This document shows positions 29,110 to 37,243 of a stretch of 64,000 nucleotides of DNA, in pieces. The stretch is from Lachnospiraceae bacterium. Lineage in GTDB: Bacteria; Bacillota; Clostridia; Lachnospirales; Lachnospiraceae. Position numbers and translations under genes: made by a program. The stretch is taken from assembly GCA_017938145.1 (NCBI GenBank), contig JAGBCB010000014.1, positions 20,262 to 84,261 of the forward strand. The letters are read 5' to 3'. Each line of letters starts with the position of its first letter. The stretch's first letter is position 1. The notes under the pieces are model-generated. The model was not told where the DNA came from. It did not search any database and saw nothing but the letters and a program-made list of their open reading frames with translations.

Positions 29110-29549
29110 GTCCTGTCTTTCCTTAACATTCTTTTGCATCTAAGCTTACACTTCATCACAAATCTCCGTAGCGGATAGAAGAAATACCACACAGCCGCAT
29201 ACATCCGATAACCCTTGTGACTGACTGGAATTTCCTTTCCGTTTCTGACAAAGGATGTCATAACACCGATGATATCTTCGTCACGAATTCCATGCTCTTT
29301 ATTTAAACAGTTATCACCGAGTATCACATAGTCCGTTTCCCGAACCTCCACTATACGGTGCAGTACATAGGACTTCGGCGGTCTTTTATACAACACCACA
29401 TCGAACTTCTCATACCGGCCCTGCTTCTTTTCAATGGTGAAAAGGTCTTTGTGCTGCCTTAGAAGCGGAAGCATGCTGACACCGCTGCAGGTATAGGTAA
29501 ACCTGCCTGTTCTGTTCAATTCTTCCTCGTAAGTGGTCTTAATCATCAA
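29106..29549 (-). CDS. S24/S26 family signal-peptidase-like serine protease
   Basis: 147 residues. The SGVSMLPLL motif holds the likely catalytic Ser25, and YVLHRIVEV gives His64, with GDNCLNKEHGI further on. The Ser plus His arrangement follows the archaeal/ER type of signal peptidase rather than the bacterial Ser-Lys type. It lacks the N-terminal membrane anchor of normal signal peptidases, having instead a short hydrophobic/basic C-terminus (AAVWYFFYPLRRFVMK). Proteins like this recur next to PqqD-like and HPr-kinase-like genes in RiPP-type loci. Here it is a reasonable candidate for leader-peptide cleavage. It overlaps the PqqD-like gene by 11 bases and the exporter gene by 4. Confidence 0.85.
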   Translation of the reverse strand: MMIKTTYEEELNRTGRFTYTCSGVSMLPLLRQHKDLFTIEKKQGRYEKFDVVLYKRPPKSYVLHRIVEVRETDYVILGDNCLNKEHGIRDEDIIGVMTSFVRNGKEIPVSHKGYRMYAAVWYFFYPLRRFVMKCKLRCKRMLRKDRT

Positions 29550-29799
29550 TCGCTCCTATGCTTCGTAACTGCTCCAAAATCTTTTCTACGTCTTTTTCCA
29601 TCACTTCCCTTGGAGCATCATACTTCTCAAGCATTTTAGAGATAATATCATCTTTTGTCACATCGTTTTTTAAGCACTCCACAATAAAGCCTGCGGTCCG
29701 ATTACTACGAATCATCCCGTTAAATGCCGTATTTCCGCCAGTCACCGTAATGTGTTCTCCGTTACTTGCATGGGTAATAAATCCGTCTCTTAACTTCAT
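29539..29799 (-). CDS. PqqD-like RiPP recognition element protein
   Basis: 86 residues with the PqqD winged-helix pattern: MKLRDGFITHASNGEHITVT, GMIRSNRTAGFIVECLKN and a C-terminal helix (MEKDVEKILEQLRSIGAIDD). Such stand-alone proteins (B1 in lasso clusters) bind a leader peptide and hand it to a modifying enzyme or protease. It sits one base after the HPr-kinase-like gene and overlaps the peptidase gene. The small peptide encoded at 31224-31325 is the obvious partner in the locus. Confidence 0.88.
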   Translation of the reverse strand: MKLRDGFITHASNGEHITVTGGNTAFNGMIRSNRTAGFIVECLKNDVTKDDIISKMLEKYDAPREVMEKDVEKILEQLRSIGAIDD

Positions 29800-29800
29800 G

Positions 29801-30568
29801 TCAATCCTCCGTCTTATCTCCGTTCATCCCCTCAAAAGCCACCCTTGCAGCTTCCGGGGACATGTTGCAGCCTAATCTGTAGAATCTTATGTTCTTCATC
29901 ACTCTGTCAATCAGTTCCAGGGTCTGTAGCATAAAAGCACCGTTCTTTGGACGATAAGTCTGCTGTAACAGCATCTGATAGGCTTCCCCGGGCGAAATCT
30001 CTTCTATGTGGTTTTCCTCGCTTCTGGTAAGGATGCAAATTGCCTTTAACGGCACGGAACAATTGGTACTCAGTCTGTGCTTGCCATCCCAAGGCGTACC
30101 GTAGGCTATCACACTGTCTTCCGTCACCTTCAAAAGGGGCTTGTCGTCATTTACCATCACCGCCCGGTTCCCGAACCGTTCCCTCCACAGCCTTGTATGG
30201 GTGGACTTCCCGGTACCGCTCTTTGCGGTAAATAAATATCCCATACCGTCCACCGCAATCACAGAACCATGAAACAGTAAGGTATCAAGCATAGGTAATC
30301 GTTCCGCAATCTGACGGTACACAGCCAATGTTTCCAGATAGGCATCGGAAAATTCCATGACAGGACTTCCTTCTCTCTCTGCTTCCCTTCTGGAACGCTC
30401 ACGCTCAAAGGCAATATCCTCCGGTTCTGTCCTGACTGCAAAAGCAGCCTGTTCTTCTGTAATGTATTCCTGACAATACTCTTTCATATAGTCATACATA
30501 GGTTCAATGCGGATAACCACATCTGCCAGCTTTATACGAAAGGGAATTGCCCTGTTATTTTCTGTCAT
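29801..30568 (-). CDS. HPr-kinase-like protein of a RiPP-type locus
   Basis: 255 residues. P-loop YLFTAKSGTGKSTHTRLW (SGTGKS at about 117-122), an AVMVNDDKPLL segment with the acidic pair used by HPr kinases (about 139-145), and FHGSVIAVDG before the P-loop. It lacks the N-terminal domain of true HPr kinase and is closer to the small kinases seen in Firmicutes lasso-peptide clusters, such as the paeninodin kinase that phosphorylates the C-terminal Ser of its precursor. The peptide here ends in Glu, so a C-terminal Ser target is absent; the core contains Ser and Thr. Encoded 24 bases after the lipoprotein gene. Confidence 0.86.
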   Translation of the reverse strand: MTENNRAIPFRIKLADVVIRIEPMYDYMKEYCQEYITEEQAAFAVRTEPEDIAFERERSRREAEREGSPVMEFSDAYLETLAVYRQIAERLPMLDTLLFHGSVIAVDGMGYLFTAKSGTGKSTHTRLWRERFGNRAVMVNDDKPLLKVTEDSVIAYGTPWDGKHRLSTNCSVPLKAICILTRSEENHIEEISPGEAYQMLLQQTYRPKNGAFMLQTLELIDRVMKNIRFYRLGCNMSPEAARVAFEGMNGDKTED

Positions 30569-30592
30569 AGCTTCACATCTTTTCTTGATAAA

Positions 30593-31099
30593 TTAAAATG
30601 CCGGAACAAAAGGTAACTCTATCGGAGCTTCGGTTGGCTCCTCAGTCGGTTCTTCGGTTGGAGCTTCTGTGGTTGGTGTAGTCGGCTCCTCAGTTGGACT
30701 CTCCGTCGGCTCTGTGGTAGGTGTTTCTGTCGGTCTTTCCGTTGGTGCAGAAGTCGGCTCCTCGGTTGGTTCTTCCGCTGGTGCATTTGTCGGTGCTTCT
30801 GTAGGCTTTACAACAGGCTTTTCGGTAGGGGCATCTGTCGGTACTGCTATAGCTGTACCCGCTTGCGTACCCTCGCTCGCCTGTGTCGCAGTCGGCTCCT
30901 CAAGACCAATTATAGGCAAATCTCCTACTACTTCACTTTGCTTCTGTGGTTCTTCCGTTTCCATAGGCTCAGCTGTCTGCGAAACAGACTCTTTATCTAC
31001 GATGTTGTTTGAAGTCTCCTTTGCCTGCTCCTGCTTACCACAAGCTACAAGGCAAACAATCAAGGTTAATACTAAAATAAGACTATATATTCTTTTCAT
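30593..31099 (-). CDS. PT/E-rich lipoprotein ending in the peptide's core sequence
   Basis: 168 residues. Lipobox CLVACG with Cys20, a short acidic region, then about 90 residues of degenerate PTE repeats (TEEPTSAPTERPTETPTTEP-like), probably extended and surface-exposed. The last residues are IELPFVPAF and stop. The seven residues ELPFVPA are the same as in the 33-residue peptide encoded at 31224-31325, and the DNA is partly identical there (CCTTTTGTTCC). It lies between the peptide gene and the kinase gene in one transcript. It may be a second substrate, an immunity factor or a receptor carrying the epitope; none is shown. Confidence 0.78.
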   Translation of the reverse strand: MKRIYSLILVLTLIVCLVACGKQEQAKETSNNIVDKESVSQTAEPMETEEPQKQSEVVGDLPIIGLEEPTATQASEGTQAGTAIAVPTDAPTEKPVVKPTEAPTNAPAEEPTEEPTSAPTERPTETPTTEPTESPTEEPTTPTTEAPTEEPTEEPTEAPIELPFVPAF

Positions 31100-31116
31100 A
31101 CCAATTTCCTCTCTCT

Positions 31117-31150
31117 AAAAAGTGACAGGCATCATTATGACACCTGCCAC
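31117..31150 (-). terminator. Probably leaky terminator after the small peptide gene
   Basis: GTGGCAGG (31150-31143) pairs with CCTGTCAC (31129-31122), one G-U pair, then TTTTT at 31121-31117 on the minus strand. Genes continue downstream without a visible new promoter, so partial termination would give more peptide mRNA than processing-enzyme mRNA. Confidence 0.65.
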
Positions 31151-31223
31151 CCCTTACTTCCATTCATTCTACTGTTACCAGCTAATCAGAATTTTTTATG
31201 TAATTTTACATACTAAGCAGATA

Positions 31224-31325
31224 TTACTCAGCAGGAACAAAAGGAAGTTCTCCACTTGCAGTAATAATGTCCTCTGTCTCGAACTCTACTACTTCCATTT
31301 CCGGTGTTTCATATACCTCTTTCAT
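31224..31325 (-). CDS. 33-residue putative RiPP precursor peptide
   Basis: ATG at 31325 with GGAG seven bases before it, stop TAA at 31226-31224. The N-terminal half reads MKEVYETPEMEVVEFETED, is strongly acidic and carries YxxPxM close to the start, similar to the YxxPxL leader motif that lasso RiPP recognition proteins bind. The middle is IITASG, and the C-terminus is GELPFVPAE. No Cys is present. It starts 29 bases after the BspA-like gene and is followed by a terminator and then the lipoprotein and processing genes. The position, size, leader-like motif and shared C-terminal core together support a ribosomally made, processed peptide. The product structure cannot be read from the sequence. 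Confidence 0.8.
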   Translation of the reverse strand: MKEVYETPEMEVVEFETEDIITASGELPFVPAE

Positions 31326-31354
31326 TGTCACACTCCATTCTCTTCTATAAAAAT

Positions 31355-34300
31355 TTAATTGTTACCCGAAACATAAACCTCAGACTTCTGCTGATATACA
31401 CGAAGTGCTGAAATCAACTGTATCAATGTGTCCGGATAAGTGCTGTTTCCCTTATTCAAGACACTATATCCATAAGACAATGCGCTGCAAGAAAATTCTA
31501 ATTCTACACTGCCATTAGATACCTTAAATGCATAACTTGTATCCAAATCCCAAGCCTTGATGTTCTCCAAAGACAACACATAATAATCTCCGGATTTAGT
31601 AGGTGTTACTGTTTGTCCATTAGCTGTAAATGTCAAATTACTTACATCCACACCCTCAGCCGGCTTGAAATATGCCTTTAATGTAGTTTCAGACTTTAAT
31701 GTAAGACTATATCCGGCAAATGTACCTAATTCATTACTTGTAGCAGATACCTTGTATGTTTCAAGGTCACTCGCTATAAGCGTTGTTACCGTTTGGTCTG
31801 CTTCATCAAGGTTCTTATTGGCAAGATTGCCTGTTTCTACTTCAAAATATGTCTGTGAGCAAGCTCCATAATTCAACAAAGCCTTTGCAAAAGCCACATC
31901 ATCAGTAGAATAGCTTGCTGTATTGTTAATGATATACTCTGCGTAATCTCTTACGGTGTAGCTGTATTCCTTACCACCGTTTCCGTTTCCGTCAAACATC
32001 TGAGCCTTAATGCTCTGTGCCATCTCATAAGAAGCTACTTCGCAGGAGAATATATAATAAGTCTTGCCTTCTACAAGTGTTGTATTTTGGGTTGCATCTG
32101 CAATAGCTACCTGCTCTGTATCGCCATTTGGTAATGTAAAGAGCATGTATGCTCCGGTATCACCCACTACCTCTGTGTCAAGTTCCATATAGAAGTTTAC
32201 ACCGATGTTACCATTTAAGCTGATTGTGTATCCTGCCAAATTCGCTCCGATACCATCTGTAAATAAACCACAAACATCACACTTTCCATCGGAATTTGCA
32301 TCTACATGACCTGCTTCTGTCGTTACTTTGCCACATACGCTACAGGTTATTGCTGTCGTACAGTCTCCGTCATCTGCATTTGGTGTACAAGTAATTGTCA
32401 GTATAATGGTATCTTCTACTGCATTATAATTATCAGTTTCAGACACATTTACCTTTACATCATATATTCCGCAATCACTCGGAAGTCCGGCTGTATATTC
32501 TGCATCACCCTGTACTTTATATGAGTATGCAAGCACCACTTCCGGATTGTCGTTTCCGATAAATGTAAGCGTTGGTGCAGTAAGTTCTGCCTCCTCACCC
32601 GTACTTGCAAGCGTCTGATCATTCCATGTAATAACTGTGTTTGCCTTTGTAATCTCAAACTCATCATAAACTGTTACTTCTTCTTCATAAGTAATCTTTG
32701 CTGTATATGTTCCTGCATTGACAGGAGCGTCGGTACCAATTAAAGTATCACCTTGATAGTAATTAACAATAACTTCCTCATTTTCGAATATGCCTGTCTT
32801 TTCAACGGTTGCACCGTAAGCGGTTGTTCCGTCATAAATGCCGCCCTCAGCGGTAATGATAATGTAGCCTTTTTCGCCGCAAGCGGTACATTTCTTAGTA
32901 ATTTTGTTTTCCACTACGCTATATTCGTCCGTGCATTCCTGAATTGCAACAGAATTACATACGGTACAGGTAAAGCTGTGTGTTCCATTGCCGTTGTTGG
33001 TGGCGGTGGTGTGGGCGCTGTCTATGTGGTCACAGGACACGCCGCAGACGGTGCAGGCGCCGCCCACCCAGTTATGCACCTTGTTCACGGTCACACCCTC
33101 GTCAAAGGTGTACAGGCTGCCGTCCCAAGTGCAGGGCACATTCACGGTGGTCAACGCGCTGCAGTTCGAAAACGCGTTATATGCAATACTGGTCACGCTG
33201 GCGGGGATGGTAACGGTGGTCAGCGCTGTACAGCCAGAGAATGCCCACATATCAATGGTCGTCACACCCGCAGGGATGGTCACCGCGGTCAATGCGGTGC
33301 AGTCATAGAATGTGTTGGCTTCAATGGTTGTCACACCCGCGGGGATGGTGATGGTGGTCAGCGCCTCGCAGCCGCCGAACGCCGAACTTCCAATCTTCTG
33401 CACACCGTCGGGGATGGTGATAGTAGCAAGATTCTCGCAGCCGTAGAATGCTTCTTTGCAAATCTCGGTCACGGTGGAGGGGATGGTGTAAGTCTCTACT
33501 TCTATGTTCGGACGGCAGTAAATCAAGGTGGTTTTATCCTTGTCAAACAGCACGCCGTGTTCATCAGAGGAATAGTTGGGGTTATCCTCAGCCACGGTGA
33601 TCTTTGCCGGGCTATACCCAAAAGCACCCTCATCTATGGTGGTCACGGACGCAGGAACCGTCACTGATGTGAGATTTTTGCATTCGCTAAACGCCCGATA
33701 ACCGATGGTTGTAAGTCCCTCGGGCAGGGTGACGCTCTCCAACGCGCACCCAAGGAAAGCCCAGCCTTCGATGGTTTTTAAGTTAGCCGGGAAGTTCACT
33801 GTTTTCAGCGCCGTGCATCCATAGAATGCTTGCTGCGATATGGTCGTAAGGCTGTCTGGCAGCTTTGCAGTGGTGAGTTTCTGGAAACGCCAAAATGCAG
33901 CCTCACCAATAGAGGTGATGCCGTCGTTCACCACGATTGTGGTGATCTGGTCTACATATTCTTCCCAGGGACGGTTATCGTAATTATCGCGCTGATCCGC
34001 TATAGCACCGGTACCGCTGATGGTCAGCGTTCCGTTCGCGTAAGTCCAAATGACATTCTGCTCATTGCCTTCCTCACCACAGTAGCCGCCGATCACTCCG
34101 CAGCCGGTGCAAGCACCGTCGGTGAAGGTGTGACTTTCGGTGAAAGGATTTCCGCAGGAAGAACAGGTATAGCTGTGTGTGCCGTCGGCATTGACGGTGT
34201 AGCCAGCTGCATTGGGGCTGTGACCGCCCACTTCGCCATAACTTGCGCCGCAGGATTCGCAGACTGCCAGAGTGGTGCAGGTCGCCGTACCGCCGGTGTG

Positions 34301-37147
34301 GGCGCAGTCTTCGCCGCAGTCTTCGCACTTGCCGTCAACGTAGCTATGCTTAAATGTGATGGACTTGAAGGTGTAGCTCAGGTCTTCTCTTACCTGCCAG
34401 GTTGCTGTGCCGTCATCATGAAAAGTCACGGCATCTTTCTTATCGCAGCACAGCACCAAGTCAACCTTACCGGAATAGTTCTGCGATGCTATGTTGAAAT
34501 GATTACTGCCATTGAAGGTGATATTGCCCGCAGCGGTCAGCTCCAGCGGGAAGGGCATAGGATTATTTTCGGTCGTAAATTTTGCTCCAACCAGCAATCC
34601 GCCCTGTTCAATGGTCGTCACCTTCGGGAATTTGGCAGAGGACAAGGTCCAGGTACCGCTGAACATATCAGTGGGGATCGTCGTCAATTCGGGAAATTCT
34701 ACGGATGTAAGTGCTGTATAGCCAAATGCCTGCGCTCCAATTGTCTGCGCCTTGGGAGCTGAGACAGAAACCAGATTTTCACAAAAATAAAACGCCTGAG
34801 CACCAATTTCTGTCACATCGGGGAGATTGATAGATGCCAATTGGGTAACGAGTTCCTGATCTACAATTTCTCCGGCTTCATCATATATGTCACCGGGGCC
34901 AAAAGCAACACCGTCCCAGTTGGTGGTACCGGGAATCGTAGTCACGCCCTTGAGGGTGAGGTGGATGCTGCCGTCGGCAACGCCCTCGGTGTCGCAGATG
35001 GCGCGGCGGATGGCGGTGATCATCCCGGCTTCTGCATCGACAGGAAGCTCCACCGTAAAGGTTCTGCTGCCGGTTTCCAGAATTGCGGTTACTGCCTGAT
35101 TCAGCGTTGCTGCATCGGCTGCATAGCAGGTGTTCGTGCCATCGGTGACGGTGGCAATCGAAGCATCCGCGCCGCACGCACTGCACTTGCCTGTGGTAAC
35201 ATCCAAGGTGTGCGGCACCTCGGCAACAGCAGCGCCGCAGGCACAGGTATAGCTGTGGGTGCCGTCGCCGTTGTCGGTGAAAATGGTACCTTCCGTAGGG
35301 GTGTGAATATTCGCATCCTTATCGCCGTAGCTTACGCCGCAGGCTTCACAGACTGCCGGATCCTGACAGGTAGCCGTGCCGCCGGTGTGCTCTGTAGCTT
35401 CGCCTATCGTCCAGTTGCAGACAGAGCAGACAGGGGTATGGGTGGTTTCGGTGGTGATATAATCCAGTTTAACATCTTTGTGATCGCAGATGGCGCGGAT
35501 GGTAATGTCGCCCTTATCGGTGATGCTGGTAGCATCATCAGCCACGGTGAGCATGGTATCCTTGTCTTCCACCTTGCCCCAATAGGTTGCAACTTCGGTA
35601 GCCAGCAATTCAGCCAATGTAGTACTTACAACGGTAATACCGCCGGGGAAAGTGGCACCCTCAGTCTTAACCTCGTCCAAGGTAAGATTCAAAATACTGT
35701 CAGATACTCCTACATACAGATCAACCGTTCCGCCGGAAATGGAGCCTCCGGTGATGGTGGCGCTTCCGCGTTCGTTATACACGCCATAGGCCGTGCTGGT
35801 GATGGTTCCGCCAGTGATTTTGACCGTTCCGCCATCGTGGACATACACACCGGTGTCATATGTCTTACCAGCGATGGCGCTGAAAGTACCACCGCTGATG
35901 GTAAGTTCAGCACTGTCGAAAACCTCCACGGCATTTTCAGCACTACTTGCTGTGATAGTGCCACCACTAATGGTAGCCGTACCACCGGAAACAACAATAT
36001 CACCCGTATAGCTGCCGCCACTAATGGTAGCTGTGCCTCCGGTAATATTTATACCACCTGTATAGTTGCCGCCGGTGATGGTAAGCGTACTATCTTGAGA
36101 CTCTACCCTCGACTTTACAGAACAAACGGTGCCGGTGATATTGGTGTTGCCACTGATGTTCGCAGTACCGCGATTATCCACACCGATAGAACCGCTTATG
36201 GTGCTGTCTGTAATAGTCAAAGTTCCTATGTTATCAATTGCAGATGCAGCCGAACTCGAATGGGTATTGAGAATCTGACTGTTAAATACATTCAGCGTGG
36301 TCTCATTGGTCATATCGATTGTAGCAACAACTGAATTGCTTTCCACAGTACTGCCGCTGACTGTCATGGAGGTACCCGACACCGTCTTAACCGATCCACT
36401 TACAGTGCAGCCGTCGATGTATGCCGATGCGCTGCGAGCTGTATATGCCCCAGGCTCTCCTAACATTAGAGCATAGTCAGTACCCGTTCCGTCCAGCTTA
36501 CCGCCGCCGACACTATCGATAATCGTCAGCTTTGTGTTGTTGGTTGTGATCGCCACCATCGTTTCATAGTCATCAGCAAAATAAGCTGTACAGGACAGAG
36601 TATTGCCGTTCAGATCCAGCGTTGCGCTGTTGGTAATGTCCAAGCGTTCTCCAGTGGTGGTATCTTGCAGGAGGGTAATGGTGGCATTGCCGGACTCATT
36701 GGCTTTGGCGACTGCATCCTTGATGGAGGTATAATAGGTGGTTTCGCCGTTGATGGTAACGGATACCTTATCGCCCTCCGTATAAACCACAGCCGTATCG
36801 GTGCCAGTGCATTTGGCATAGTCAAAGCCGCAGACATCGCACCAGAAGTTCTGGGTCTCCACCCCGCAGGCTTCCGCACAGCTGCACACGGGATTCTCAG
36901 GAGCCACATACACCGCACAGGTGGTGGCGTGGATCGCCGGGTCATCGGTTCCGCAGGTGCATTCTGTTGTAGCAGACGCATCATTCGATGAAACACTCTC
37001 TACTATCAGTTCATCACTTATAATTGTATCCGTCCCTTCTGCCGATACCGTCAGGATATTCCCCGGCATTAGTCCTACCATTAAGGCTACGGTCAGCACG
37101 AAGCTTAGTATTCTCCTTCCGAGTTTGTTTGATTTTACTTTTTTCAC
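31355..37147 (-). CDS. Giant BspA-like secreted protein, mosaic
   Basis: About 1930 residues from the GTG at 37147, chosen because AGGAGG lies seven bases before it; a TTG six codons upstream lies before that site. A signal peptide ends near VSAEG. Then come a Cys-rich stretch, a right-handed beta-helix-like part with many TISGGT-type rungs, several CSVC/CEAC-like zinc-ribbon motifs (CDVCGF, CSVCNW, CEACGVSYG), and two LRR_5/BspA blocks with phrases such as LTTIGYRAFSECKNLTSV. The C-terminal 350 residues form an unnamed domain ending in YQQKSEVYVSGNN. I see no LPXTG, SLH or choline-binding anchor. Base composition is clearly more GC-rich at about 33000-36960 than at either end. Confidence 0.85.
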   Translation of the reverse strand: MKKVKSNKLGRRILSFVLTVALMVGLMPGNILTVSAEGTDTIISDELIVESVSSNDASATTECTCGTDDPAIHATTCAVYVAPENPVCSCAEACGVETQNFWCDVCGFDYAKCTGTDTAVVYTEGDKVSVTINGETTYYTSIKDAVAKANESGNATITLLQDTTTGERLDITNSATLDLNGNTLSCTAYFADDYETMVAITTNNTKLTIIDSVGGGKLDGTGTDYALMLGEPGAYTARSASAYIDGCTVSGSVKTVSGTSMTVSGSTVESNSVVATIDMTNETTLNVFNSQILNTHSSSAASAIDNIGTLTITDSTISGSIGVDNRGTANISGNTNITGTVCSVKSRVESQDSTLTITGGNYTGGINITGGTATISGGSYTGDIVVSGGTATISGGTITASSAENAVEVFDSAELTISGGTFSAIAGKTYDTGVYVHDGGTVKITGGTITSTAYGVYNERGSATITGGSISGGTVDLYVGVSDSILNLTLDEVKTEGATFPGGITVVSTTLAELLATEVATYWGKVEDKDTMLTVADDATSITDKGDITIRAICDHKDVKLDYITTETTHTPVCSVCNWTIGEATEHTGGTATCQDPAVCEACGVSYGDKDANIHTPTEGTIFTDNGDGTHSYTCACGAAVAEVPHTLDVTTGKCSACGADASIATVTDGTNTCYAADAATLNQAVTAILETGSRTFTVELPVDAEAGMITAIRRAICDTEGVADGSIHLTLKGVTTIPGTTNWDGVAFGPGDIYDEAGEIVDQELVTQLASINLPDVTEIGAQAFYFCENLVSVSAPKAQTIGAQAFGYTALTSVEFPELTTIPTDMFSGTWTLSSAKFPKVTTIEQGGLLVGAKFTTENNPMPFPLELTAAGNITFNGSNHFNIASQNYSGKVDLVLCCDKKDAVTFHDDGTATWQVREDLSYTFKSITFKHSYVDGKCEDCGEDCAHTGGTATCTTLAVCESCGASYGEVGGHSPNAAGYTVNADGTHSYTCSSCGNPFTESHTFTDGACTGCGVIGGYCGEEGNEQNVIWTYANGTLTISGTGAIADQRDNYDNRPWEEYVDQITTIVVNDGITSIGEAAFWRFQKLTTAKLPDSLTTISQQAFYGCTALKTVNFPANLKTIEGWAFLGCALESVTLPEGLTTIGYRAFSECKNLTSVTVPASVTTIDEGAFGYSPAKITVAEDNPNYSSDEHGVLFDKDKTTLIYCRPNIEVETYTIPSTVTEICKEAFYGCENLATITIPDGVQKIGSSAFGGCEALTTITIPAGVTTIEANTFYDCTALTAVTIPAGVTTIDMWAFSGCTALTTVTIPASVTSIAYNAFSNCSALTTVNVPCTWDGSLYTFDEGVTVNKVHNWVGGACTVCGVSCDHIDSAHTTATNNGNGTHSFTCTVCNSVAIQECTDEYSVVENKITKKCTACGEKGYIIITAEGGIYDGTTAYGATVEKTGIFENEEVIVNYYQGDTLIGTDAPVNAGTYTAKITYEEEVTVYDEFEITKANTVITWNDQTLASTGEEAELTAPTLTFIGNDNPEVVLAYSYKVQGDAEYTAGLPSDCGIYDVKVNVSETDNYNAVEDTIILTITCTPNADDGDCTTAITCSVCGKVTTEAGHVDANSDGKCDVCGLFTDGIGANLAGYTISLNGNIGVNFYMELDTEVVGDTGAYMLFTLPNGDTEQVAIADATQNTTLVEGKTYYIFSCEVASYEMAQSIKAQMFDGNGNGGKEYSYTVRDYAEYIINNTASYSTDDVAFAKALLNYGACSQTYFEVETGNLANKNLDEADQTVTTLIASDLETYKVSATSNELGTFAGYSLTLKSETTLKAYFKPAEGVDVSNLTFTANGQTVTPTKSGDYYVLSLENIKAWDLDTSYAFKVSNGSVELEFSCSALSYGYSVLNKGNSTYPDTLIQLISALRVYQQKSEVYVSGNN

Positions 37148-37243
37148 TTTTATTCCTCCTATCAAAAAATCCTATGTATATCTATCCATTATCTATATAA
37201 ATGGTGAAAACCATAATTTGTAAATTATTTCTCTTTTACTCTT

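Noticed and set aside
23836-31325. Calling the locus a complete lasso-peptide cluster
   Set aside because: No B2 protease or asparagine-synthetase-like cyclase is present in the window.
32753-36334. Long plus-strand open frames opposite the GC-rich middle of the giant surface gene
   Set aside because: They arise from GC-rich codons of the minus-strand repeats; the sequences are Gly/Thr/Ala-rich without domain character.
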